A stretch of 64,000 bases of DNA, taken from positions 1,666,828 to 1,730,827 of the forward strand of contig JAOWBW010000220.1 in the NCBI GenBank assembly GCA_026119855.1. The letters are read 5' to 3'. The DNA comes from Campanula takesimana (lineage: Eukaryota; Streptophyta; Magnoliopsida; Asterales; Campanulaceae). Of the stretch, positions 11,437 through 21,600 are shown piece after piece (position 1 is the stretch's first letter; every line of letters starts with the position of its first letter). The position numbers were made by a program, and so were the translations under genes. The notes under the pieces were generated by a model. That model was not told where the DNA came from. It worked only from the letters and a program-made list of their open reading frames with translations, and ran no database searches.

Positions 11437-11878
11437 GGGCATCTCTTTTGCATCTTCATTTTTACTCGATTAATGAGGAAGTGTGCATTGACTCTAGTTA
11501 AGGAGATAAGACATGTGATTTTGTGGTGGAGACCTTTTGTCACTAATGATGAGTGACATTGACTTGACTAGGGAAGTGGTCCTAGTATTGACATGTATTT
11601 TTATTTATTGAATGACTTACGAAGGTAAGTAAGTCATTAAGAGAGAAGAGAATGAAAGCCCCAATTTGATTGCAAGAAACTGGGAGTGTCGCTGAAAGAT
11701 AAGAAGCCCCTAGACTCGACAATGAACGTGAAATAATTTCAAATCTAAGAAAGTTGTTCAATCTTTTTGGTGATTAATTCATTGGCAAATGAATCGTACA
11801 AAGATGTCTTGACAAGTTCGAGATGAAGGCCGATCACCATAACGCGTTAGGGCTTAACATATCTTCTTTCTTGCATGA

Positions 11879-11935
11879 GACCGGACCCTAAGGTTGCCTA
11901 CGTTCCTCCAGTGTAGAGGCTCAGGTCACCGTAGT
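11879..11935 (-). promoter_or_regulatory. RNA fold M, first copy in B
   Basis: In element sense: CTACG/CGTAG, CCTC/GAGG, ACCT/GGGT and GACC/GGTC pairings in the same order as in A. The inner stem sequence differs from A but pairing is kept. Confidence 0.7.
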
Positions 11936-12054
11936 TCTTGTGAATGCTCCTTCGTCATGAGGATTTGTTGCTGTTGCTTCGTCCTTGGAAAATGATGTTG
12001 ATCTTGTGTACTTCTTTGATTGAGGGGTATTTTTTTTTTTATGCTCTAACTTTT

Positions 12055-12084
12055 GCCTAGGTTGTTTTGAAGAGTCAACCTAGC
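12055..12084 (-). promoter_or_regulatory. RNA hairpin H', variant copy in B
   Basis: In element sense CTAGGTTG pairs perfectly with CAACCTAG. The outer stem of H is kept with different, compensated bases, while the inner GNRA hairpin is replaced by an unpaired loop. Confidence 0.65.
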
Positions 12085-12522
12085 GAGTTTTTTTTTTTTT
12101 TTTTTAATCCCCCTTTGAAACATTGCTTGATTTTTCTATGGTTGTTGCTCCATCTTTCTTTTATGCTTGATGCCTTGGATTTGTCGTTGATGTTGTCACC
12201 TTCGTCACGATGTTTAGGCCCTAGGAGTTCAAGTGATGGCCTTCGTTCCAAAACTTGTTTAGACATCTTTTCATCATTTTGCCAAGAATTAAATTGAACA
12301 ACTTGGAAGAGTGTATGAAGACAAGAACAACTTTTATTTGATACTTGACTCAAAATTTAACATGGGACGAGAGAAAACATTAATGCACACGTAAGAGGAC
12401 TTTGACTCTTTTTTTTATCCTATTACTAGGTAGAGAAAGAGAAACGGAGATTACTGTCGTCATCCCCCATGTCGTTGTAGTCTCCTTGTGGCATGATCTC
12501 TTGTTGAAGCCCCATTTCAAAT

Positions 12523-13074
12523 CTAAGCTTCTTCCTTGATAAGTTTCTCTTCACCCAAGGTAAATTCACCATTGTCGATCAAATCTTGGATGATGTTTCG
12601 GGGAAGGAAGCAACATTCGGTAGTATGGCCGCTATGCTTGTGGTAGTTGCACCATTCACCAAATGCATGATTCTCCGGTATCGTCTTCGGCTTGTACCCT
12701 TCCAAAGGCTTAACCTTTCCCCTTCCCACCAAAGTTTCAAGTGCTTCGGCTCAGGTCATTCCTAGGAGAGGAGTGAGAACTCGGTTTTTGGCGGTACTTT
12801 TGTGGCTTTTATGGGGAGGGCCACTCGAGCATGCTTTACCGTTGGCCTTTCCTTTGTTTTCGGTGAGCTCTTGCAGACGGGCCATGAGTTCGAAAATCTC
12901 TTCCTTGTGAATTCTCCTCTCGAGATCAAAACGGGCTTGCCACAAATCGTCTTTTCGGCGGGCATCCTCGGCAAGTCTATCCATATGTTCCCCCATGGCT
13001 CTCATTATGTCAAATAGCTTTTCGTTGGACACGGAAAAATACCCACCGTTGTTGTTTTTGCCGTTGGAAGCCAT
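12523..13074 (-). pseudogene. gag: B truncated gag lacking the capsid domain
   Basis: Starting at ATG 13074, the frame encodes an N-terminal coiled-coil-like segment with RRKDDLWQ, as in A gag. It passes directly to the C-terminal part (RVLTPLLGMT; A has RVYTPLQGMT) and a CNYHKHSGHTTEC finger of CxxHx4Hx4C type. The ~230-residue capsid region present in A is missing. A TGA at 12748 interrupts the frame. Without capsid the product cannot build a particle alone, but finger and coiled coil could still bind RNA and partner Gag. The junction is in frame, so the deletion may have been tolerated. Confidence 0.8.
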
Positions 13075-13251
13075 TGGACCTATTGGAAGAACACGGTTGA
13101 TCCTAGATTGGCCCACAAACACCTTTTGACTAAAATTAATTTCACCCACAAACAAGAAAAGACTCAACCACATAGGAAAAAAGACTTTTTTTTATTATTA
13201 TTTACAAAATTTGGAAGGACAGAGTCCTTTTTGGAGTTTCTAGAAAAATAG

Positions 13252-13310
13252 TGGAATCGTCACACTAGTATATAGACTTTCTCGCGGTCCCATATACTCA
13301 TCGGATTCCA
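13252..13310 (-). promoter_or_regulatory. Leader RNA hairpin L, copy in B
   Basis: Same nested stems as in A: TGGAATC/GATTCCA and AGTATAT/ATATACT, with a shorter GAC/GTC innermost pairing. Confidence 0.65.
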
Positions 13311-13689
13311 CCACGCTTGTGATACCTACATGTCACGGGATTAAACTAAATTAATGTCATAAAGGATACATGCGGGGACGGATTAAACTAAATTGAAACT
13401 CTCTAGGACGGGGCTCGACGGGTTTGGGGTTATGAACTTGTGTGACTCGATAGTGAGAAATTCATAAGAATATGTGCATGTAGTGTGAGGTCAAGCCAAG
13501 TGACATTTTTTTTTAAATAAAAAATAAAAAAAAGAAAAAACAAATAAGCACATAATTTACAACTTTCGAATCACCCGTGTAACCGATAAAATAAACAGAC
13601 AATAAATTATGTTCATGTGCAGGCCCGGTACCCACACACTGTTATTCTGTCCATTCTGTTCACTGTTCTATTTCTGGGAAAATTGCCCA

Positions 13690-13945
13690 GAAGCGCGTGC
13701 ATTGGGCAGTGAGAGTGGGAGGCGCGCGCCTTAGAGAGAGAGGGTCAGAGGCGCCCGCTTCTGGGTGAAAACCTGGAAGTCTGTGGGTCCAAGGGATTGC
13801 CTTGACCCTAAATGAAAACTTTTTCCCCTACAGTAATTGTTAGCACAGAAACATGAAATGGAAGGACAAGATGAGAGGTGGGCGATTCTGGTGGTGAAGG
13901 TCGGATGCGCGCGCCTTAGGCCAAGAAGGCCAGAGGCGCACGCTT
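13690..13945. repeat. 29-bp-phased GCGCGC words in B leader
   Basis: Words GAAGCGCGTGC, GAGGCGCGCGCC and GAGGCGCCCGC start at 13690, 13719 and 13748. A second group starts at 13904 and 13933. All neighbouring pairs are 29 bp apart. Confidence 0.75.
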
Positions 13946-14027
13946 CCCACCTTTTTCCACCAGAATGCTCAGAAAATAGAATGAAGAACACCAAAAATAA
14001 AAACGCAAGTTTAACCCTCTAAATTGT

Positions 14028-14044
14028 CCCCAGCTGAGTCGCCA
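14028..14044 (-). other. B primer-binding site
   Basis: Minus-strand TGGCGACTCAGCTGGGG one base from the 5' LTR. The TGGCGACTC start is, to my knowledge, the tRNA-Arg-type PBS of Tat/Ogre elements; E has the same type. Confidence 0.8.
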
Positions 14045-14045
14045 C

Positions 14046-15291
14046 TGTAGATACCCTGGGAGAGCCCACTACTTAGTTAGAGCGGTTGAAATGATCCTAA
14101 GATGTCTAACTTGTTTTAGATTGTAGAGTCGCCACCTATGTTATTAAGGGAACATAAGAAAAACCTAGAAATAGCCTAATTTATGTACAAAACCAGAGAT
14201 TCGGGAAGAGAAGGGTTCGGGGGTTAGGTGACGGAGTGGGAAGTACTTAAACACCCACTCCGCCCCGCTTACACGGGTCTTGCTACTATTGGTGTTCTAA
14301 TGCTAAATGTCCTTATTTTAATATGAGAAAAGTGCTAACAATTATAATGTAAAGAAAAGGGGAATTACAAAAGAGAAATAAAAGAAACTTGTCTTATTTA
14401 TTAATTCATGCTAAAGGTTACATGTCAAACAATTACATTAAGAAATGATTGATAAATTAAAATGGAGTTTAGAATGTTGGAATGTAACCTTGGCCAAACT
14501 TCAATAGTGAAGTGGCCTTTTGGTTGTATTCCTTTTTATGGAGATTGCATACACATTAGAAGGGATGAAAGATGAAGAAAACAAATAAAGAGTTTTGATA
14601 AAGAGAAGTAAAAGAGTTTAGAAGGAGAAAGAGGGAGTTGTACCTTGTGCTTGAATAGGGGAAGAACCAAAATTGTCTATAGTAACCACCATTTGAAAAT
14701 GAACTTTTTAGTTTAAGAGAGTTTTTGAGTCAAGAGTCCTTCCTCCCTTTCCATGGTGGAATGAAGAGGTATTTATAGGTGTTAGGGAAGTGTTTTTGGA
14801 CACAAAGATGGCTCTTCCCTGGATCAAGCCAAGGCATAATGGCCTTGGGGGTTACAAATCAGAAAAGGAGGGAAATTTGGCAAAATCTGAGATTCTGGAG
14901 GTGGGAAGCGCACACATCCCACCCCCCCTATGGGAAGCACACGTCTCCCACAAAGGAGGGCGGAGGCGCGCACGTCCCACCTTCAGAAAATCCATATTTT
15001 AGCCCAAAAGTTAACCCCGTTATGCAGTTAACCCCATTATGCAGTTAAGCCCCGAAACTAACGAAATCAGTCACAAACTTAACAAACACCATGAAAGTCA
15101 ACCAAAACAAAGTAAACAAAGACTCAAGGTTGACCTTGTCACTTAGTCAAGCCCGAGACTAACGGAGTAAGTCAAGAACTTAATGGAAAGTAACGAAAGT
15201 TAACGAAAAGTAACAAAACATAACAGAAAAGAGGAAGATAGAGAATGTGTATGCAATCGGGACATGAGAGGTCCAAGGCGGGGTGTCTACA
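14046..15291 (-). repeat. B 5' LTR (1246 bp)
   Basis: Partner of 6632-7868, with the same termini and order of motifs, a TATA box at 14770-14778 and phased GC-rich words near 14900-14980. Confidence 0.93.
14770..14778 (-). promoter_or_regulatory. TATA box in B 5' LTR
   Basis: CTATAAATA on the minus strand, in the LTR that would drive B transcription towards lower coordinates. Confidence 0.7.
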
Positions 15292-15296
15292 CCATG
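15292..15296 (+). repeat. Target-site duplication of B, right copy (CCATG)
   Basis: Matches 6627-6631 exactly. Confidence 0.93.
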
Positions 15297-16380
15297 CAGA
15301 GACCCATACGGACCTTGTGTTTCGGTTGGGGTTTTTTCTTGGGGTTTGGGTGTGGATCTCGGGTTTGAATTTCCTATTTGTTTTAGTCTGTTGAATTCTG
15401 AGATTGGTTCAAGGTTTGGATGGCTAGCCTACGTTCTCGAGACTGTGTTTCCCGAACTTGATCGTAATCAAAGATTCAAAGATAAAACGAAGTTAGAATT
15501 ATGAAGAGTTCATAATTGCTAAAATTGAAAAACAAAGTTCTTGATTTAAAGATTGGAGATCCATGTGGAATTGTGAATGCAATTGGCCTACGTTCATCGA
15601 GACCATCTATTGCTTAGTTTCGGCCACATAGACTACTTTCTTGGTTTCTTGAATTAGTGCGGAATTGCGGTTGCCTTATAGCTTAGTTCGGTCGTACTTT
15701 TTGTTATCTTGATTTGGAGATAATAACCAAAGTTCAAATAGTCTCATCCTCATAATTATAGAGAAACTAATGACACACAATATCATGCTTAAATTAATGG
15801 AGATTAAATTTAATGACTAAACTTGATGAGTAAAATGTTTATCTTATGTGATCATAAAAGTGTTATATGCTATATGTTGTGAACCTTCTTTAAAATTTAA
15901 GTTATGTGTTAATCCATGATTAAAACACTTGTGAGTATGTGGGTAGTTTTATGAAGGCTATGCCAAAGCAAGGCGCATTAATTCTATTCATCTATGAGCA
16001 AGATGAGGAAACAGTGATTCCTATACGTTTATAATGGTTTGACTTAATAAGGCTATCAAAACAGTTTTTGGCCTAAGGCACATATGAGATTAAAACATGA
16101 TAGACATATGATGTCTGAAATCTCATAAAAAATCTAATAGTCATATATGATATGATTGACAAGGAGTTGTCTACCTAAATAACTTATTTTGAGTTGTCGT
16201 GCCAAAGCCGACTCAAAGTTAAGTTAAATATGGATCTTAGCCCATTTGAATTATATGATACATTGGATGTATTTGAAGGTTATATAATTTAGTGGGAGTA
16301 TTTGTGAAATACTAATATTTATAATATCTTTAATCAAGTTAGTACTTATATGTTATTACATGTTTGCATAATTGTAGATA
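15297..16380 (+). other. C leader, second part
   Basis: AT-rich untranslated sequence between the B insertion and C gag. A short ORF at 15283-15504 begins in B's LTR and is not a gene. The last bases before gag, TAATTGTAG, resemble a 3' splice site, but no donor can be assigned. Confidence 0.65.
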
Positions 16381-17442
16381 ATGGCTCAAAATTCAAGTTC
16401 TTTATCATTGCGATCTATCCTTGAGAAGGAAAAGCTTCAAGAAAATGGAGCTAACTTCACGGATTGGATCCGAAGCCTTAGAATTTTTCTAAGGCATGAA
16501 GACAAGCTCTATATTCTTGATGAACCCATTCCTGAGGAACCTGAATCATCTGCCCCCAAGGATGAGAGAAACGCCTACAAGAAGCACAAGAGTGATTCTC
16601 GTGAGGTGGGTTGTCTCATGCTTGCAGCCATGTGTTCTGAGCTTCAGAAGACTCTTGAACACTTGGAGGCATATGACGTTGTTGTTGAGTTGAAAGATAT
16701 GTTTCAAGAATGGGCAAGGCAGGAAAGGTTCGACACTATAGCTGCCATTGTCTCATGTAAGATGAGCGATGGGAAGGCTGTGGGCCCTCATGTTTTGAAG
16801 ATGAAGGCTAACTTTGAGCATCTAGAGAGACTTGGCCATCCCATTGATGTTGAGTTGGACACTGATTTTATTCTTAATTCATTGCCCAAAAGCTATAATC
16901 AGTTCGTCATGAACTTTATTATGCATGGCATGGATAAGTCCCTATCTGAGTTGCATGGGATGCTAAAGACAGCGGAAAATAAAATCAGTAAAGAGGTCGC
17001 TCCTATGCTCGTAGTGTCAATAGAAGGAAAGGGCTCTAAAGGCAAAGGAAAAGGGGGTAAGACAAAAGTTCTCAAACCTAAGATTAGCAAGGCAACTGTT
17101 GCCAATGTTACTATGGCTAGACCTACTTCCCAAAAGGATGCAATATGTTTCCACTGCAATGAGATTGGTCATTGGAAACGAAATTTCAAGGTTTACAAGG
17201 AATTATTAAAGAAGAAGAAGAAGGGTAGTAGGACTGCATCTACTTCAGGTATCTATGTTATAGATATTCTACTTTCTACTTTTAGCTCCTGGGTATTAGA
17301 TACCGGATGTGGATCTCACATTTGTTTAAATGTGCAGGGACTAAGGAATAGAAGGCTACTTAAAGATGGCGAAGTGGACCTACGTGTGGGGAATGGAGCA
17401 AGAGTTGCTGCATTAGCCGTAGGAACATATGATGTCATTTAA
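16381..17442 (+). pseudogene. gag: C gag and start of protease
   Basis: ATG at 16381 opens 353 codons. The N-terminal two thirds is a UBN2-type copia Gag (NFTDWIRSLRIFL near residue 25). A lysine/glycine-rich stretch leads to a knuckle CFHCNEIGHWKRNF near residue 260, whose last Cys is replaced by Phe. The protease motif WVLDTGCGSH follows near residue 303. A TAA at 17440 ends the frame; the same frame continues beyond it, so a single change explains the stop. Gag, protease and pol would be one polyprotein in the intact element. Confidence 0.9.
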
Positions 17443-18660
17443 CCTAGCGGATTAATTCTTGTTTTGAACAATTGTTATTACGTTCCGGATTTAAGTAGAA
17501 ATATTATTTCAATTTATTGTTTGGATAATGAAGGTTTTAAGTTTCTTATTGATAATAAGAAGTTTTCTATTTATTTAAATTATATGCCTTATTGTACTGC
17601 ATGTTCATTGAATGGCCTTTATATTCTTGACGTTGAGAATGTGAATAATTAGGATATCTATAATGTGAATAAGAAATCCAAACCTAATGATATAAATCAT
17701 ACTTATATGTGGCATTGCCGTCTTGGTCATATTAATGAGAAGCGTATATCAAAACTCCATGGGGACGGACTTTTAGATTCACATGAATTTGAATCATATG
17801 CTTATTGGGACTTATTGGGACTCATACATACTGATGTGTGTGGACCAATGAACAGCAGTGCTAGGGGAGGATATCAATACTTCATAACATTCACTGATGA
17901 TTGTAGTAGATATGGCTATGTCTACTTAATAAAACATAAAAGTGAATCTTTTGAGATATTTAAAATATTTCAAAATCAAGTACAGAATCAACTTGGCAAA
18001 ACTATTAAAGCACTTCAATTTGATCGTGGTGGAGAATATTTAAGCCAAGAATTTGACAATCATCTTAAAGATTGTGGAATTGTTTCACAATTAACTCCGC
18101 CTGGAACACCACAATGGAATGGTGTGTCTGAGCGAAGAAATAGGACCTTATTGGATATGGTCCGTTCCATGATGAGTCAAGTTGATCTTATTTTATCCTT
18201 TTGGGGATATGCACTAGAAACTGTTGCTCTTACACTAAATAGAGTTCCAACTAAATCTGTTTCAAAGACTCCATATGAGATGTGGACCGAAATAAAACCT
18301 AGTTTAACTTTCATGAATATTTGGGGTTGTGAGGCTTATGTTAAGAGACTAATCTCTGAAAAACTTGCACCAAGATCTGATAAATGTATTTTTGTGGGTT
18401 ACCCTAAGAAAACTAAGGGTTATTACTTTTACAACTGCGCGGAAAACAAAGTGTTTGTTGCCCGTCATGGTACCTTCCTAGAGAAAGAGTTTCTCTCCAA
18501 AGGAATTAGTGGGAGTAAAATTAATCTCAAAGAGGTTCGAGAACCCGAAAATAACATGGAACCGATAGTTGGATCTGATCAAGTTTCACAAGGAGTTGTG
18601 GAACCTAATCAGAATACTCAAGTTCCTCGCAAAACTGGTAGGGTATGATCCGAACCTGAG
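17443..18660 (+). pseudogene. pol: C protease end and integrase
   Basis: The same frame continues with NNCYYVPDLSRNIIS, a stop near 17650, then the integrase. HCRLGH gives the two His of the HHCC finger, but the CxxC half is missing, with a direct jump to WDLLGLIHTDVCGP, indicating an in-frame deletion. Core residues follow: TDVCGP and FTDDCSRY, FDRGGEYLS, then the E in NGVSERRNRTL. FVGYPKKTKGYYFYN is the usual C-terminal block. A TGA at 18646 replaces what looks like CGA. The integrase cannot work without its finger. Confidence 0.9.
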
Positions 18661-19338
18661 AGATATGGATTTTTCATGACGGATAGCAATGAAGTGGAAG
18701 TCATAGTTGATGACGAACCTACTTCCTATCAAGAAGCGATGTCCGCTCCTGATTCAGATAAATGGCTTGGAGCCATGGAATCTAAAATTAAGTCCATGTA
18801 TGATAATCAAGTTTGGAACTTGATTGATGCACTCGAAGGTGTAAAAACCATAGGATGCAAGTGGGTTTTCAAAAAGAAAACCGACATGGATGGAAAGGTG
18901 CATACTTATAAACCTAGACTTGTAGCCAAAGGCTATAGGCAGATTGATGGTATTGACTATGATGAAACCTTTTCGCCCGTAGCAATGATCAAGTCTATAA
19001 GAATTTTACTTGCCATAGCCGTATATTTTGACTATGAGATATGGCAAATGGATGTCAAAACAGCGTTCCTTAACAGGAACTTACTTAAGGATGTTTATAT
19101 GGCACAACCTGAAGGTTTTGTAATTCCAAAAAATTCTAACAAAGTATGCAAGTTGCAAAGATCCATCTATGGGTTGAAGCAAGCCTCTAGGAGTTTGAAT
19201 CTTCGATTTGATGAATCGGTCAAAGAGTTTGGCTTCATCAAGAACGAAGATGAACCCTGTGTATACAAGAAGATTAGTGGGAGCGTAGTATTATTTCTAG
19301 TACTATATGTTGATGACATATTGCTCATTGGAAACGAT
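18661..19338 (+). pseudogene. pol: C reverse transcriptase, truncated after the active site
   Basis: Clear copia RT: WVFKKKTDMDG, ARLVAKGY-like block (PRLVAKGYRQ), IDYDETFSPVA, QMDVKTAFLN, SIYGLKQASR, and LYVDDILLIGND containing the YVDD catalytic pair. Directly after GND the frame enters LTR sequence at about 19339, so the RT connection region, RNase H, PPT and start of the 3' LTR are gone. The ORF stays open to 19449 only by chance. Confidence 0.92.
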
Positions 19339-20264
19339 ATCGTGAAACAAAGAGATTGTAATATATTCTATAATGGATTAACGAACTTTGACAAGTTATA
19401 TCATTTGGGTAATCATGATGGCCTGCTAGGTTCCGCTCATGATTTATGAGACAAAATGTATTTGAGCTCATTGCCAACTTGATATAATCATATGGGGTCA
19501 CACACAAGAGAACAAATTGTTAAAAGGGGAAAATGGCAGAATTTTGGTCTGGCACGACCGTGCGCCTTATAGGGCACGACCGTGCCATTAATCGACCAAG
19601 GCATGGTTCTGGCGGCATGAATGGCATGACCGTGCCAAGTATAAAGCACGACCATGCTAAGCACAGCCGTGCCAGATACAAAGCACAACCGTGCCAATAA
19701 TGGTCGCTAGGAAGGCAGGCTCAGACTCAATGGCACGACCATGCCAGTTTTAGGGCACGACCGTGCCAGTGCTGTCGGCCAGAATTACTTGCATTGCAAA
19801 TAAGTGATGGGATTTAGGTTTCCTAAGTCCTTAAGGGTTAAGGACTTAGACCTAAATAAATACCTCTTCACCAACCATTGTTTATGATTGATTCACTTGT
19901 TTGGAGAAACATTATTATTGATTAAGATTGAGAATCAAGATCAATAATTCATAAAATCATATAGTCCCTTTTTGATCTAGAAGTCAAGATTAAGAAAGAG
20001 TTCTTAATATTTGTTCGCGTGTGGATATCCATAGAGGTTGATTCCTTTATCATCTTCCTGTTCGTGTTCCTGCGTTCGTGATTTGGAGAAGCGCGAAGAA
20101 CCCAAGATTCAAGATCAAGAAAAGAATAAACGCATCAAGGGTTAGTATTCTTGTATTCATCGTAGATGTATTTGTCATAATCATATGAATGGATCTATAG
20201 GATTTAGGTATCATTAAATTTTAAATGCTATATTCCGCTGCGCATGTTACTACGAAACCCAACA
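19339..20264 (+). repeat. C 3' LTR, 5'-truncated remnant
   Basis: Aligns with 5341-6235 of the 5' LTR and ends CCCAACA. The first ~620 bases of the LTR are missing, lost in the deletion that also removed RNase H. The palindrome array at 19551-19768 has eight units against six in the 5' LTR. Confidence 0.92.
19551..19768. repeat. Palindrome array GGCACGACCGTGCC in C 3' LTR (8 units)
   Basis: Same motif as at 5552-5733, with about two extra units near 19640-19700. Several units carry CG-to-TG or CG-to-CA changes. Confidence 0.8.
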
Positions 20265-20269
20265 TGTGA
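20265..20269 (+). repeat. Target-site duplication of C, right copy (TGTGA)
   Basis: Exact match to 4718-4722; A's RT resumes here in frame. Confidence 0.93.
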
Positions 20270-21170
20270 CAGACTTGTTCCACGACATGATTCACAAGGA
20301 AATTTAGGTCTATGTGGACGACATGATCATCCATTCAAAGGGGACCGACGATCAACACTTGATAAACCTTTGCAAGTTCTTCGAAAGGCTTCGAAAACAC
20401 AAGATAAGGCTCAATCCCGTAAAGTGAACTTTTGGGGTTATCCGAGGCAAAGTTCTTTGCTACATGGTCACTGAGAGGGGGATTGAAGTCGATCCCTTGA
20501 AAATCAAAGCAATCATTGACATGCCTCCTCCGAAGACACAAAAAGAAATCAAAGGTTTCATGGGCAGACTTCAGTACATAAGTCAGTTCGTGCACCAACT
20601 CACTTCCATGTGTGAGCCAATCTTCAAGCTACTCAAGAAGAGTGTGGCTCTAGAGTGGACCGATGCTTTCCAAGAAGCTTTCGACCAAGTGAAACATTAC
20701 TTGATATGCCCTCCAGTTCTGGTTCCACCACACAAGGAGAAGCGTCTCTTGCTCTACCTCACAATGAATGATGAAGCCCTAGGGGCTATGCTAGCACAAG
20801 AGCAAAGAGACTCCACAAAAGAGAATGCCATTTAATTTGTCAGACGCCGATTCCAGGGAGGCGAAAAGAACTACTCCGTCTTGGAGAAGTCATGTGCAGC
20901 ACTGGTTTGGGTCACTCAAAATCTCAAACATTACATGGAAGCCTTTCCAATCAAGCTAGTAGCAAAAGTGGACCCACTCCGCTACATTTTCGAGAAGCCT
21001 TTCATGTCAACAAGGATAGCCAAGTGGTACTTCATGCTCGCCGGCTATGATATCACTTACGTCACACTCAAATCCATCATGGGGAAAGTGTCCAGTGATT
21101 AGCTTGCTGAATTTCCGTGTGACGAAGTGAAGGGGGAAGACTTATAATTTCCCGATGATGACTTGATTCG
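20265..21170 (+). pseudogene. pol: A reverse transcriptase C-terminal part and first RNase H
   Basis: Continuation of the RT at 4191. VYVDDMIIHSKG holds the catalytic YVDD (just after a TAG near 20308); then thumb sequences, DPLKIKAIIDMPPP, GFMGRLQYISQF, and the RNase H region with LLLYLTMNDEALGAML and KNYSVLEKSCAALVW. Stops occur at 20833, 21100 and 21145. RT and RNase H would copy the element RNA inside the particle. A frameshift near 20460 separates the YVDD segment from the rest. Confidence 0.9.
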
Positions 21171-21189
21171 CACTACAACCGAGGAAAAT

Positions 21190-21600
21190 AAGTGGCAACT
21201 TTTTTTCGATGGCGCAGCTAATAAGCACGGTTATGGGATATGAATGTTGTTTGTCGATCCAAAGGACATCTACACTCCAATTGCAATCCGTCTTGAATTT
21301 GAAGCTACCAACAACATTGCTGAATATGAGGCATGTATAGCGGAGATAGAAGCAGCCCTAGAAAGAAATTTCACAGATCTAGAAGTGTTCGGTGACTCCC
21401 TACTCCTTATCAATCAGACATCGAGAAAATGGAGAATCCAAGACCCGACCCTCCAACAGTATGGTCAGCACCTGGAAGAATTGGTTGAACAGTTCCAAGA
21501 CATCACGTTCAATTATTTTCCAAGAGATAAGAACCGCTTTGCTGATGCACTAGCCACCATAGCCTCACTGGTTGAAATGCCCAAAGGAAAAATGGTGAAA
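21190..21600 (+). pseudogene. A second RNase H (archaeal type)
   Basis: WQLFFDGAANKHGYG (first Asp), NIAEYEACIAEIEAAL (Glu), VFGDSLLLI (second Asp) and FADALATIAS (last Asp) give the complete active-site pattern of the extra RNase H acquired by Tat-lineage elements. A TGA at 21241 lies after the first motif. This domain assigns A to the Tat group rather than Athila or chromoviruses. Confidence 0.85.

Larger units (their letters stand above)
7882..12522 (-). other. B 3' untranslated region, no pol
   Basis: About 4.6 kb downstream of gag with no recognisable coding domain. It holds, in element sense, hairpin H' (12055-12084), fold M (11879-11935), hairpin H (11404-11436), a second M (9303-9356) and a tandem repeat (8045-8985). 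Between them, TTGGGGCTT or TAGGGGCTT words resembling the PPT recur about a dozen times. A minus ORF at 10018-10332 (104 codons, rich in S, T and Q) has no recognisable domain. Confidence 0.75.
13075..14027 (-). other. B 5' leader
   Basis: Non-coding. The gag-proximal half (13200-13390) matches the A leader; the half next to the PBS contains 29-bp-phased GCGCGC words. Short ORFs here are not conserved with A. Confidence 0.75.
6632..15291 (-). mobile_element. Element B: non-autonomous Tat-type LTR retrotransposon nested in C
   Basis: Two LTRs of about 1.24 kb flank 6.2 kb that contain only a capsid-less gag; there is no protease, RT, RNase H or integrase. Orientation is minus: PBS at 14028-14044, PPT at 7869. 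It shares the leader hairpin L, hairpins H, two copies of fold M, the PPT box and LTR termini (TGTAGACACCC ... TCTACA) with A. It was therefore probably mobilised by proteins of an A-like element. The 3' UTR carries a large tandem repeat. Confidence 0.9.
4723..20264 (+). mobile_element. Element C: Ty1/copia LTR retrotransposon nested in A
   Basis: It begins TGTTGG and ends CCCAACA with matching TSDs. The order gag, protease, integrase, RT is the copia order. The element is defective: stops occur in pol, part of the integrase zinc finger is missing, and a deletion joins RT directly to the middle of the 3' LTR. B (6632-15291) is inserted in its leader. The lineage looks like the Tork/TAR/Angela group from the DTGCGSHIC protease and the gag N-terminus, but I am not sure. 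Confidence 0.93.
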
